DNA from: Bacteroidota bacterium
GTDB lineage: Bacteria > Bacteroidota > Bacteroidia > JABEUT01
DNA: 38,611 nucleotides
Direction of reading: 5' to 3'
Assembly: GCA_013288205.1 (NCBI GenBank)
Contig: JABDCH010000017.1
Span: 1 to 38,611 of the forward strand
The position numbers and the translations under genes were made by a program. Position 1 is the stretch's first letter; every line of letters begins with the position of its first letter. Of this stretch, positions 1 through 9,672 are shown piece by piece. A model generated the notes under the pieces. It saw only the letters and a program-made list of their open reading frames with translations, ran no database searches and was not told the origin of the DNA.

Positions 1-71
1 TTATTGGCCGGAACGCAGGAATAGAAGCCGATAATAACAGCTAATCCCGTAGTTATAAAAGTAATTTTCAT
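1..71 (-). CDS. N-terminal fragment of a putative lipoprotein (truncated by window edge)
   Basis: Minus-strand ATG at 71; reads MKITFITTGLAVIIGFYSCVPAN..., a signal peptide with a lipobox-like FYSC; open to window edge. Confidence 0.5.
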   Translation of the reverse strand, partial: MKITFITTGLAVIIGFYSCVPAN

Positions 72-122
72 GCTGGGTAAGGATAAATGGTTAAACTTAA
101 AATATGAGTGCTATGATAAAGC

Positions 123-350
123 CTATTTCTGACCTTTGGCGCTGTCAGTTTTTTTAGCAGTGTCAGTCGCTTTGGCAGCCTCCATAGAATCTTGCTGACG
201 CATCGTTTTTATGGCATTTTGCAAGGAATCGAAATGATGGGCGGCCGCAATAGAGTCAGTTGCTTTTTTATCTGCTCCTTTGTCAGCAGAACCACCGCAA
301 GAAGCTAAAAAGAAACAGGGAATGGCTAATAGAAGAAATTTCACTTTCAT
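123..350 (-). CDS. Small lipoprotein, hypothetical
   Basis: 75 aa; signal peptide with lipobox LASC followed by a low-complexity K/D/A-rich tail. Confidence 0.6.
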   Translation of the reverse strand: MKVKFLLLAIPCFFLASCGGSADKGADKKATDSIAAAHHFDSLQNAIKTMRQQDSMEAAKATDTAKKTDSAKGQK

Positions 351-502
351 TACAGAATTGTTTTATACAGCAAAAATACCAACAACGCAGGCCTTTAAAA
401 TACCCCTTCTAAAGAACTTATTAACAAGGGTCAAGGGAAAAGAGGAGGGGATAAGTACTTTGGATATTGAATAACGAACACGCAATAATAATTGCAGGAT
501 TT

Positions 503-1549
503 TTATTTAACCTTACTTAAATAACTCTTGATGGTTACATCCATAGCGTCCGACCCGTCTTGCATAACAACGAGTTTCTTTTCGCTGTTAAACAAAACAA
601 AGAAAGGCATAGCCGGGATATTATAATTCAAGCACAAATCTCCATAAAAACCATCGGATTCCCAGAGGTTGGTCCAAATGATTTTGCGGGTTGTTGCGGC
701 CTTTTGCCAATTTGCCCTGCTATTATCTAAGGCAAGCGAAATAAAGGCAATTTTTGAAGTATCCAGCGTTTTATAATAGCTAACTATCGAATCCATTTCA
801 TGTACACAAGGGCCACAGCCATTTGACCAGAAATGAAGCAATATCCATTTGTTTTTAATGGCAGCCGAATTAAACTTTCTCCCTTTCACATCCGTTAAGG
901 TAAATTCTTTAAAAGCATCCCCTGCATTAGGGTATTTCCTAGCGCCGGAAAGGTCTGCCTTTATCTGATGATATTCGGGATATAGATCAAGCGCCGGATT
1001 TAATTGATTAAATAATGCCAATTTTTTATCGGTGCTTTCTAAATATAGCATATGAGAATGGGTAAAGAACCAAAGCGATAAATAGGAATCGGGGTGTGTC
1101 TTTATATAGGACGTAACAATATATATCTCTTCAGAATCTTTATTTTTTTCTCCCATTAGCTGACAAATAGAATCCCATTCATGTAAAGTTTTATTTTCTA
1201 CGTTAATGTTAGGTATCTCTATGGTCTTATTTGAATAATTTATAATCAATTTTCTTCGTTTGATTTCAGGAGCAATCCATATCCGGCTTTTCCAATTGAA
1301 ATTTATATTTGAATCTCCATGCTTCTTAGGATCTAATAGAATGTAAAGATATTTTGGTTCTGTGGGATAGTACGTAAATTCAAGGGTAGAATCATTTATT
1401 CGTGTGGGAGGTACGTCCTGATAATTTAATATTTTCAACTCATTCATCAATTCAGATTTAGCGCCTCTTTGTACAATAACTAATTTACATTGTGAATTTG
1501 CATTTTGCAATAGCAATAAAGAAAAAAATATAAATATATGAGTCTTCAT
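503..1549 (-). CDS. TlpA/thioredoxin-like thiol-disulfide oxidoreductase, secreted
   Basis: Signal peptide from MKTHIFIFF (internal Met preferred over 1576); C-terminal thioredoxin fold with active site SNGCGPCVHEMD. Confidence 0.8.
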   Translation of the reverse strand: MKTHIFIFFSLLLLQNANSQCKLVIVQRGAKSELMNELKILNYQDVPPTRINDSTLEFTYYPTEPKYLYILLDPKKHGDSNINFNWKSRIWIAPEIKRRKLIINYSNKTIEIPNINVENKTLHEWDSICQLMGEKNKDSEEIYIVTSYIKTHPDSYLSLWFFTHSHMLYLESTDKKLALFNQLNPALDLYPEYHQIKADLSGARKYPNAGDAFKEFTLTDVKGRKFNSAAIKNKWILLHFWSNGCGPCVHEMDSIVSYYKTLDTSKIAFISLALDNSRANWQKAATTRKIIWTNLWESDGFYGDLCLNYNIPAMPFFVLFNSEKKLVVMQDGSDAMDVTIKSYLSKVK

Positions 1550-1617
1550 ATTATAAAAAGTGGAAATAGGCACCAAATATAATACCTATTTCCTTCCTGA
1601 TTAATAGGCAATTAATT

Positions 1618-2193
1618 TTAATTACTAGCTATAACATAGTATAATTGGCCATTAATTATTGTATTAAAATCTACGCAGCCTCCACCTCCAACACTGCAAC
1701 ATCCTGTCCAAGCCCAACCGCTACCACCCGGATTACCCGGTGGATAACAGTTTTCACAAAAACTACCTTCTGAACTAAAAATAATTCCACCACCAGTCAT
1801 ACTATTAAATTCAGCCATAGTAATATCTGTAACAGTTGGTTTTGTACTGTATGTACATGCAATAACTTCTATTCCGAAAATAGCTGATAATAGAGAGCTT
1901 GTGTAAGAAATATTAGGAGCGGAATCCAATCTGTGAATGTTGGAATCTGTACCAGAAAACCCCATAGGCAAACCATTAATAAAAACCATGTATGTTTCTA
2001 AAGATACTTTTGTGGCAGAATCTAGTGCCAGGATTAAGGTATTTGATGAGGTATTTAATAGTGAGGTTAATTGGGTGGTATTTGTTGGTCCACTATAATT
2101 TAATACTGCACTCACACATGCTTGAGAATTAGATTTATTAGCAAATGTAAACACCAAAACGAATACCAGTGCTAATTTTAATAAAGTTTTCAT
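1618..2193 (-). CDS. Secreted Cys/Gly-rich hypothetical protein
   Basis: 191 aa; clear signal peptide MKTLLKLALVFVLVFTFANKSNSQA; C-terminal CENCYPPGNPGGSGWAWTGCCSVGGGGC segment. Confidence 0.6.
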   Translation of the reverse strand: MKTLLKLALVFVLVFTFANKSNSQACVSAVLNYSGPTNTTQLTSLLNTSSNTLILALDSATKVSLETYMVFINGLPMGFSGTDSNIHRLDSAPNISYTSSLLSAIFGIEVIACTYSTKPTVTDITMAEFNSMTGGGIIFSSEGSFCENCYPPGNPGGSGWAWTGCCSVGGGGCVDFNTIINGQLYYVIASN

Positions 2194-2319
2194 AGGTTTA
2201 AAATTTAATTGTTATTATTATAAAAATTTGGAAAACAAATGTAAATAGAGGTCTATCGGTCTCTTTTATCCTTTAGGAATAATATATTCCCTGTACACAT
2301 AGTTTATGTAATTAATGCA

Positions 2320-2327
2320 TATATTTG
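2320..2327 (+). promoter_or_regulatory. Bacteroidota-type -7 promoter element candidate (TATATTTG)
   Basis: Matches TAnnTTTG, about 22 nt upstream of the probable XRE regulator ATG at 2349. Confidence 0.45.
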
Positions 2328-2348
2328 TTGTCATCAATAATAATTGAG

Positions 2349-2711
2349 ATGGTGCTTGGACAAAAAATAAAAAAAATTCGGGAGCTCAAAAATCTTACCC
2401 AGGAACACATGGCTATTCAGCTTGGCCTTACTCAAGGCACTTATAGTAGAATGGAATTGGGCGAGGTGGATATTCCATACACTAGGTTGGAGGAAATATC
2501 TAAAATACTTGAAATGAAACCTGAGGAAATCATTGCTTTTGATGAGCGTATGGTTTTTAATGTAATGTACAATACACCCGGGAAAGATTTGGTAGTTTAT
2601 CAGGTACAACAACACGAGGACACTATAAAATCATTAAAAGAAGAGATAGTCTACCTAAAAAGTGTATTGGATAAAATACTGCTATCGGACAAGAAAGGAA
2701 ATAAGGAATAG
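2349..2711 (+). CDS. XRE-family helix-turn-helix transcriptional regulator
   Basis: HTH_3 sequence LGQKIKKIRELKNLTQEHMAIQLGLTQGTYSRMELGEVDIPYTRLEEISKIL. ATG at 2349 is a better start than the TTG at 2325, which overlaps the promoter-like box. Confidence 0.85.
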   Translation: MVLGQKIKKIRELKNLTQEHMAIQLGLTQGTYSRMELGEVDIPYTRLEEISKILEMKPEEIIAFDERMVFNVMYNTPGKDLVVYQVQQHEDTIKSLKEEIVYLKSVLDKILLSDKKGNKE

Positions 2712-2718
2712 ATAATTG

Positions 2719-3153
2719 CTATTCCAAGTTGAGGCTTAGCTTTATTGCGGCATCTTCCTTTGCCCGCATGGTTTTTTTATTGGCAGCCGTTTTGTCGGTG
2801 TAACCGCATAGATGCAATATACCGTGAATAATGGTGCGCATCAATTCCCTTTCAAAGGGTTGTTTGAATGAATGTGCGTTCTCTTTCACCCGGTCTATAC
2901 TTATAAATATTTCTCCTTCCACTTTCGTTTTTTCGGAGTAATCAAAAGTGATAATGTCCGTATAGAAATCGTGTTGTAGGAATTGACGGTTTATATGAAG
3001 GAGGTATTCGTCGGTACAGAAAAAATAGGAGATGCTTCCGGGAGTTTTACCTTCCTGTTTCAATATCTTGCTGATCCAATTTTTTATGGATGCTTTTTCC
3101 TTTAAAGAAAATCCCAGGTTCTCTTCAACCTTAAATGTGATTCCTGATGCCAC
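2719..3153 (-). CDS. ybeY: Endoribonuclease YbeY / rRNA maturation factor
   Basis: UPF0054 signature HGILHLCGYTDK and IITFDYSE; 144 aa. Confidence 0.9.
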   Translation of the reverse strand: MASGITFKVEENLGFSLKEKASIKNWISKILKQEGKTPGSISYFFCTDEYLLHINRQFLQHDFYTDIITFDYSEKTKVEGEIFISIDRVKENAHSFKQPFERELMRTIIHGILHLCGYTDKTAANKKTMRAKEDAAIKLSLNLE

Positions 3154-3161
3154 AAAAGGCT

Positions 3162-3617
3162 TTAATTATTGCCTACCGGCAGTATATTAAAACTGATGGA
3201 AACACAAGAGCCTCCATCGGAAAATTGAACATCGTCAGCCAGGTGTTTCATTAAGAAAATTCCCCTGCCGCTTGGTTTTTCAATGTTGCTGGGATCAGTA
3301 GGGTCGGGGAGGTTATTAAAATCGAAACCGGAGCCCTCATCCCTTACAGAAAAGGATACCGAGGTGGTATTAGTTTTGAAACCTACATGCACTTTTTTGC
3401 CGGGGTTTGCCTTATTGCCATGATAAATGGCATTATTTACCGCTTCGGTAACGGCCACCAATATATTGCCATAATGATCTTCACCTAATTTATAAGTGGA
3501 GCAAATCATTTCAATTAGCTTTTCCATAATGTGAATTCCCTCGGCACCGGAAGGTAATTCAAGCTGTTGGCCGTTAAGTAAGCCAGATGCCTTATCAGGC
3601 GAAGATTTAGTAAGCAT
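3162..3617 (-). CDS. ATP-binding protein, anti-sigma regulatory factor (RsbW-like HATPase)
   Basis: AVTEAVNNAIYHGNKANPGKKV (N box) and RDEGSGFDFNNLPDPT...GRGIFLMKHLAD (G boxes). Confidence 0.85.
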   Translation of the reverse strand: MLTKSSPDKASGLLNGQQLELPSGAEGIHIMEKLIEMICSTYKLGEDHYGNILVAVTEAVNNAIYHGNKANPGKKVHVGFKTNTTSVSFSVRDEGSGFDFNNLPDPTDPSNIEKPSGRGIFLMKHLADDVQFSDGGSCVSISFNILPVGNN

Positions 3618-3635
3618 GACGCGGGGAATTTTTTT

Positions 3636-6600
3636 TCATTCCTGGAATGAGTTGAAATATTGATTTACTTTATCTCTGTAAAATGAATTCAAATCGGGCG
3701 GGACGGTTTTTAACAATTCGTCCTGCTTTGTTCTTTGGGTATTATACTCTAAAAATGGGTTAGGGTTACCAAAAAATTGCTTTTTTACTATATGTGATTC
3801 AAATTCAGGGTTTTGCCCTTGTGTTTGTTTGGCCTTTTCATATTCCAGCAGATGTTTTATAATTTGTTGCTGGCGTTGCAGGGTAGCATCCGTTATTTGG
3901 CGGTTTACAATGTCTTCTTCGTTCTTGCTCATTTGCTTGGTAATGTCGTCCAGTTGCCCTCCACCTTGCTTATTATCACCCATTTCCTCTTCGGCTTGTT
4001 GCATTTGCTGGCGAATATATTGCTGTTCAGCTGCCATTTTAGCAAGAGCCTCACTGGTTCCCTGGTTTTGGTCGCCCGGTTTGCTGCCAGGCTTATTGCC
4101 TTGTTGCTGTCCCAGATTTTTGCCATTTTTCATCATAGCGTTCTTCATGGCATCTAATTGTTTGGATAATTGCTCCTGCATTTGACGTAGCTGCGACATA
4201 GAAGGCTTACTCCCCATTCCGCCTGGTTTATTGCAACTGCCCATTCCGGGTGAATGTTTTTTTGATTGAGATTGTTGCATACCGGCTAATGCATCGCCCA
4301 GAAGCAGGGCCAGGTTGTTGATGGATGTCATGGAAAATTGCTGGTTCGATGCAGCCTGCGGGGCATGTCTTTCTTCCATTTGATCAACAGCCTCTTTCAT
4401 GTTTCTGTTTATTTTATCCATTTCCTGGTTCACAATGCTTTGCAGCTTCAGGTTTCTTTTACTTAGCTTGTAGAGACTATCGGCAATGGTAGAAGCATTT
4501 TCCTGTAATTCTTTTTGTTTGTATGCGATATCAGAATATTGCATAGTAGTTTGCCCGCCTGAAGCAGTGACTTTATCCATCAAGTCTTCTTGTGCAAAGG
4601 AGAGAGTGACAAGATTATTTAAAATATTTCGCAACGTTGCTTCATCCACTTCCTCCGACTGCGATTCCATATTCATTTCCATCGAGGAAAGCTGCTGAGC
4701 CATTTCTTTCATCTTGCTCGCTGCATTTTTCTGCGATTGGGAAGCTTTACTGGAATTATTTTTCGATAATTGTTGGCTGCTGTTCTGCATTTCTTGCTGC
4801 ACAGACTGCGATTGCTGTTCCGGATTTTTATATTGTGTAGGCTCTTCTAACTCGCTGTTTTTCTTTTCGAGGTTTTCGAGGTTTTTAGCTACATCCTGGA
4901 AATCTTTGTTTAAGGCATCTTGCTCCTTCTGTTCCTGCTGAGTAGCCCCTTCCTTGTTCTTATTTTCTTTCGATTCATTGCTTAACTGGTCCTGTTTTTG
5001 GGCCAGTGAATCGAGCCGTTGCTGATTTGCTTGCAGTTGTTGCTGAAAGTCGAGGCGCTTGTAAAGTTCGAGGGTGCGCTCCAATTCCTTTTTAAAATCC
5101 TGGTTATTGGAAGTGAGTTTTTCCAGTTGTTGTTGCACATCCTCCTTATTCATTTTATTAAGCATTTTTTGCAATTCTTCCAGCTTCTTTTTAAGGCTGT
5201 CGTTTGCCAGTTGGTTGAACAGCTTTTGCAATTCATCCTGCTTAGCCATCATATCAGAATCTTTCTTCTGGAATTCCCACTGTTTCTTGGTATTTTCTTT
5301 GTTCTTTTTAGCAATCTCATCCACCTTTTTCTGCAAGTCGAGTTGTTGTTGCAAAAGGTTATCCATTTTCTTGCGGTCGGTCCAGTTCATTTCCTGTTTG
5401 TTGAAGAGGTCCGCCCTTTCCTGCTCCATTTCGCTTTGCAAAATATTAGCCTGTTCAACCGTTTTACTTATCTCGTTCTGAACATGGCTATTATTATCTT
5501 CCGTATTCTTTACAATTTCATCCATCGAAGGAACCTTGAAAAACATAGGGTTCGTTTTGGTTGACTTAGGTCCATTTACTCCATCGTTATCCCACACTTC
5601 GAAGTAGTATTCCATTTGCTGGCCGGGAGCAAGGGAAAGCGTATCCATATCCCAGTAAAAATAAAAAGGCTGTTGCAGTTGATTTTTGCTGATAGTTAAT
5701 TCCGTTTTATGAATAGTGCCCGCGTGGGAAGATGAGTCGTCGGAATTATATATACGGTAAGTAAAAACGAGTCTCGTAAAACCATAGTCATCTTTAATAT
5801 TTCCATTGAAATATAATTGTTTCGATGAAGTTGAATCTTGCTTTTGCTCTACTTGTACGGAAGGGTATAAATCGGGTATTACCTGTATGGCATATTTTAC
5901 CGAGTCGTGATTGATGAAATATTGGTTAGAGGCCGATATGGAATAATTTCCACTCTGCATAAACTTACGGTTGAATGAATAAGAATCTTTCCCCAAGAGG
6001 GTTAATGCTGTCGCCGAATCAGCGAACCGTAACTGCAATTTATCGGCGTTGTGGGTATTGAAATTCCATTGTACCATTGTTCCCTGCGGTATGGATAAAT
6101 CCCCTGTGTTGCGCAGTGTTTCATCTTTTTTGCCGATGTATTTCGGGTAGTGCAGGGTAATATCGAAATTTACTAATTGTGGTTCTGGCAGAGCCGTTAG
6201 CGTGTATTCTTTTGAGTCGTATCCCGCCGCCTGGAAGACGAACGTTTCATTGTGCTGCACATTGCGGAAGGTATATTCAAACGAAGTATTGTCGCCCTTA
6301 TCCATTTTAAATGTGCTGCCATCGTATTGTATAAAAACATCTTGCGGCAATTGATTGCCTTTTATCTTTAATTTGAGGGTGAAATCCTTTTGCTGTATGG
6401 CTTTTAAATCGTTGTTTTCAATCACAAAATCGAATGGCGCCATCTTAGGGAAATAGGTGTTGTATTTGAACATTTGTTTGGTGCCTTGCCTCAATAGCGA
6501 TGGAACGATAAACCACAATAAAAGAATGAGAAACAAAGGAGCCGCTACATAAGGAACATATTTGCGGTTACGCGAAATATCAATAGCAACCGGGAAGGGA

Positions 6601-7025
6601 ACAGGTTTTATTTCTTTTATCTTTTGCTCGATACTCGCCTCTACTAAAGCCAGGGTTCCTGCTTCAGGCAGTTGTTTGTTAAGTTGCAGTATATTCAGTA
6701 GTTTGTCTTGTACTTCAGTAAAATGTTTGCCAATAATATGCGCCGCATCTTCATAGCTTAATACGTCGCCTATGCGGTACAATTTGAAGGCGGGAATAGC
6801 AATATACCGGCCGAGTATAAACAATATACCGGCCGAAAAAGAATAAAATAAAATAGTGCGGAGTGTAATGCTGAAATCACCATAATATTCAGCAATTACA
6901 ATGGTAATATACAAAGAAAGCCCTAAGGCCAGAGCATAAAGAGCTCCCCTTACAAGCTGATTCTTGTAATACTTGCGAATAAATTCGTCTAGCTTTGAGA
7001 TTAATATGCGATATGAGGCTGTCAT
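3636..7025 (-). CDS. DUF4175-like large membrane-anchored protein
   Basis: About 1130 aa; N-terminal TM helices, extracytoplasmic Ig-like region, then a very long Q/K/E/N-rich coiled coil typical of Bacteroidota DUF4175-type proteins. Start likely at MTASYRIL (7025). Confidence 0.75.
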   Translation of the reverse strand: MTASYRILISKLDEFIRKYYKNQLVRGALYALALGLSLYITIVIAEYYGDFSITLRTILFYSFSAGILFILGRYIAIPAFKLYRIGDVLSYEDAAHIIGKHFTEVQDKLLNILQLNKQLPEAGTLALVEASIEQKIKEIKPVPFPVAIDISRNRKYVPYVAAPLFLILLLWFIVPSLLRQGTKQMFKYNTYFPKMAPFDFVIENNDLKAIQQKDFTLKLKIKGNQLPQDVFIQYDGSTFKMDKGDNTSFEYTFRNVQHNETFVFQAAGYDSKEYTLTALPEPQLVNFDITLHYPKYIGKKDETLRNTGDLSIPQGTMVQWNFNTHNADKLQLRFADSATALTLLGKDSYSFNRKFMQSGNYSISASNQYFINHDSVKYAIQVIPDLYPSVQVEQKQDSTSSKQLYFNGNIKDDYGFTRLVFTYRIYNSDDSSSHAGTIHKTELTISKNQLQQPFYFYWDMDTLSLAPGQQMEYYFEVWDNDGVNGPKSTKTNPMFFKVPSMDEIVKNTEDNNSHVQNEISKTVEQANILQSEMEQERADLFNKQEMNWTDRKKMDNLLQQQLDLQKKVDEIAKKNKENTKKQWEFQKKDSDMMAKQDELQKLFNQLANDSLKKKLEELQKMLNKMNKEDVQQQLEKLTSNNQDFKKELERTLELYKRLDFQQQLQANQQRLDSLAQKQDQLSNESKENKNKEGATQQEQKEQDALNKDFQDVAKNLENLEKKNSELEEPTQYKNPEQQSQSVQQEMQNSSQQLSKNNSSKASQSQKNAASKMKEMAQQLSSMEMNMESQSEEVDEATLRNILNNLVTLSFAQEDLMDKVTASGGQTTMQYSDIAYKQKELQENASTIADSLYKLSKRNLKLQSIVNQEMDKINRNMKEAVDQMEERHAPQAASNQQFSMTSINNLALLLGDALAGMQQSQSKKHSPGMGSCNKPGGMGSKPSMSQLRQMQEQLSKQLDAMKNAMMKNGKNLGQQQGNKPGSKPGDQNQGTSEALAKMAAEQQYIRQQMQQAEEEMGDNKQGGGQLDDITKQMSKNEEDIVNRQITDATLQRQQQIIKHLLEYEKAKQTQGQNPEFESHIVKKQFFGNPNPFLEYNTQRTKQDELLKTVPPDLNSFYRDKVNQYFNSFQE

Positions 7026-7101
7026 CCTTATAACTCTCAAATATAGGCTAAAAGGGGGTGCAGACGGCAGTCTGGAATGTTAAATTTTATTATTCCCCGC
7101 T

Positions 7102-7869
7102 TTAAGAATTGGAATGTTGTTGCAATGTTTGCAATATCCTTTGCCTCACCTCTTCCTTCAGACGGGGTATATCCCTGTGTGTCATGTTTTGGGTAGATAT
7201 GGGTTCCGTCCAAACGGCTTTCAAGGTGCCGGGTTTTAACTGCATAAATTTATGTGCAGGCGAAAATTCAGCTGAATTTAAAATGGTAAGAACTGCTATA
7301 GGCACTTGTGTATCAATGGCCAGGCGAAATGCTCCGTCTTTAAAATCAATCAGGGGTTTGTTCGTGCGGTTGCGTGTGCCCTCGGGGTAAAGAACAACCG
7401 ATATTTTTTCTTTAAGTAATGAATCTTGCATTTTAATAATGCTTTTAGCCCGATCCTCTTTGCTTTTCCTGTCAACAGTTATATAGATCCTTCCCACTAT
7501 ATATCCCATAAGCGGAATTTTAGTGACTTCAATTTTCGAAAGGAAACGGAAGGTGTTTACACAAGCCCTTGCAAATAAGGGGATATCTAATTGCGAACGG
7601 TGATTACATACAAATACATAGGGCTGTTCGGGTTTAATAAGATTCTTACCTTTTACATCTACCCGGATGAAATAGCATGTTAATAGAAAGCCTGCCCAAA
7701 ACCTTGATATTTTATGTGCCTGAAAGGGCGCTTTATCCGCTGGCACGAACCAAAAAACAAAAAAATAGGAGGGAATAACAATGAAAAAAGAAACGATAAC
7801 GATTAATACGGCATACAGGCCGAATAAAGTCATCAAAATCTGGACAAGTATATTAGGTTCTTTTTTCAA
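7102..7869 (-). CDS. plsC: 1-acyl-sn-glycerol-3-phosphate acyltransferase (PlsC-like)
   Basis: Acyltransferase motifs NHRSQLD (H-x4-D) and YPEGTRNRT. Confidence 0.88.
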   Translation of the reverse strand: MKKEPNILVQILMTLFGLYAVLIVIVSFFIVIPSYFFVFWFVPADKAPFQAHKISRFWAGFLLTCYFIRVDVKGKNLIKPEQPYVFVCNHRSQLDIPLFARACVNTFRFLSKIEVTKIPLMGYIVGRIYITVDRKSKEDRAKSIIKMQDSLLKEKISVVLYPEGTRNRTNKPLIDFKDGAFRLAIDTQVPIAVLTILNSAEFSPAHKFMQLKPGTLKAVWTEPISTQNMTHRDIPRLKEEVRQRILQTLQQHSNS

Positions 7870-7945
7870 AAGAGGATTATTGGGAATGCAAAGGTAAGGT
7901 GTTTAAATAAAGAAGAAAGTGTGCCCTTGGAAATATAAGAATATC

Positions 7946-8545
7946 TTAACGTCCCAGCCCTATATCAAGCCCGACATTGATAAGGGGATTCGTATATGGA
8001 TTGTACGGGGAATTATTAAAGTTCCATAAAATATATGCGCAAAAGAAAAATTTTTCGGTTACCGCTTCTTTATATCCTATACCCATCATTGGCAGGGTTA
8101 AATTACCCCTGCTAAGCTGGTAGGTAAATATGTTGGCTTCAGGTAAATTAAGTACATCGCATTCGCCCATTATAAATATCCGCGAAAGCTCATCAGGGAG
8201 GAAATATAGTGCATCAATCCGTGCTCCATAAATGCTTGATGTATAGCTAAATCCTCCATAAGCCTGTGCATCGGCATTTTCATATTGGTAAATAGGCCCA
8301 AGGCCAATCATAAAGCTTTCATTAAAATGATAACTCAAAAGTGGTTCAAGGGCTACAAAGGTCACATCACCAAATTGTAAGCCGAAACTCCCGCCTATCG
8401 ACAAGTGATTTAGAAAACTGTTTGAAGGCATTTGGCTTGGCGCCGGAGCGTAACGGGACGATGTTGAATCGCCCTGCCTTACGTATTGCGCCTGTGCGGA
8501 GATAGTTATATACACTAAAACTAAAATGCTTATTGGCTTCTTCAT
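7946..8545 (-). CDS. Outer-membrane beta-barrel-like hypothetical protein
   Basis: Signal peptide; alternating beta-strand pattern (GGSFGLQFGDVTFVALEPLLSYHF...); start overlaps the ribD stop. Confidence 0.55.
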   Translation of the reverse strand: MKKPISILVLVYITISAQAQYVRQGDSTSSRYAPAPSQMPSNSFLNHLSIGGSFGLQFGDVTFVALEPLLSYHFNESFMIGLGPIYQYENADAQAYGGFSYTSSIYGARIDALYFLPDELSRIFIMGECDVLNLPEANIFTYQLSRGNLTLPMMGIGYKEAVTEKFFFCAYILWNFNNSPYNPYTNPLINVGLDIGLGR

Positions 8546-9621
8546 GATTTTACGGATGACATTTTGCTGTTTGCAGGGTGAAGGTATTCATATAACGTAT
8601 CTGACCCTATCTTTATTTTACGATGCAGATTACCTTTTATAATGGGTGCTTTTATACCATTGCCCGCTTTTTGGGGTGAAATGAATACTCTTGCCTCATC
8701 CCATAAGCCCTGGGTTATAAACGAATTTAAAAACGATGCTCCGCCTTCCACAATCAATGATTGGATGTTGCGATTATATAATTCATCTAAAATGGTATCA
8801 AGAGCGTTTTTCTTAAACTTTATTTTCACAAATTCTGTATTCCCCGATTGGGAGTTTTTCTTTTCATTCAGCACAATAACCTTTGCAAATTTATTAAATA
8901 TGTTGGCTTCCCGGGGAAGTACAAGGTTCCTGTCCAATATTATCCGTATGGGCGATTTGTCTTTCAATTTACCGGTTGCGAGGCGATTGGTGAGCATGGG
9001 GTCATCCATCAAAGTAGTCCGTGTTCCTACCATAATGGCCTGTTCCTCACTGCGCCATTTATGAGATAGTTTATCAGCCTTCTTACCCGTTATTTTCAAT
9101 GGTTTTTCATCTATGGTTCGTATCTTATCTATATAACCGTCTTTAGTCATGGCCCACTTAAGTATAATATAAGGTCGCTTTTCCCGGTGAAAGGTAAAGA
9201 AGCGTTTATTCAATTCTGTGCATTCCTTTTCCAACACCCCTGTAATAATAGTGCATCCGCTGTGCATCAGTTTGGCAATTCCTTTGCCTTTTACTAAAGG
9301 ATTTGGGTCAACACAGCCTATAATAACTTTTTTTATTCCATGCTTAATAATAGTATCGGCACAGGGAGGTGTTTTTCCATGATGTGCACAGGGTTCCAGG
9401 GTAACATATAAGGTAGCGTCTTTTAATAATGCCTTATTTTTTACCGATCGGAGGGCATTTATTTCGGCATGTGCCTCGCCATATTTTTCATGGTAACCCT
9501 TCCCAATAACCTTGCCATTATATACAATTACGCAACCAACCATAGGGTTGGGGGCTACCCTTCCGAAACTTTTAATTGCCAGATTGATAGCTTGTTGCAT
9601 ATATTTTTCGTGGATAGTCAA
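8542..9621 (-). CDS. ribD: Bifunctional diaminohydroxyphosphoribosylaminopyrimidine deaminase / 5-amino-6-(5-phosphoribosylamino)uracil reductase
   Basis: Deaminase motifs HAEINALRS and PCAHHGKTPPCAD; C-terminal RibD reductase domain ending in IVEGGASFLNSFI. Confidence 0.93.
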   Translation of the reverse strand: MTIHEKYMQQAINLAIKSFGRVAPNPMVGCVIVYNGKVIGKGYHEKYGEAHAEINALRSVKNKALLKDATLYVTLEPCAHHGKTPPCADTIIKHGIKKVIIGCVDPNPLVKGKGIAKLMHSGCTIITGVLEKECTELNKRFFTFHREKRPYIILKWAMTKDGYIDKIRTIDEKPLKITGKKADKLSHKWRSEEQAIMVGTRTTLMDDPMLTNRLATGKLKDKSPIRIILDRNLVLPREANIFNKFAKVIVLNEKKNSQSGNTEFVKIKFKKNALDTILDELYNRNIQSLIVEGGASFLNSFITQGLWDEARVFISPQKAGNGIKAPIIKGNLHRKIKIGSDTLYEYLHPANSKMSSVKS

Positions 9622-9672
9622 ACCATTTTATATTAATCTTCGTATGTTGCCTTTTAAGCTACTACTGTAAAC

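Noticed and set aside
3813-5564. Multiple plus-strand ORFs (3813-4157, 3829-4185, 4486-4698, 5019-5564, 5074-5481) opposite the DUF4175-like gene
   Set aside because: Antisense shadows of a Q/K/E-rich coiled-coil coding region; Leu/Phe/Ser/Cys-rich low-complexity translations with no family resemblance.
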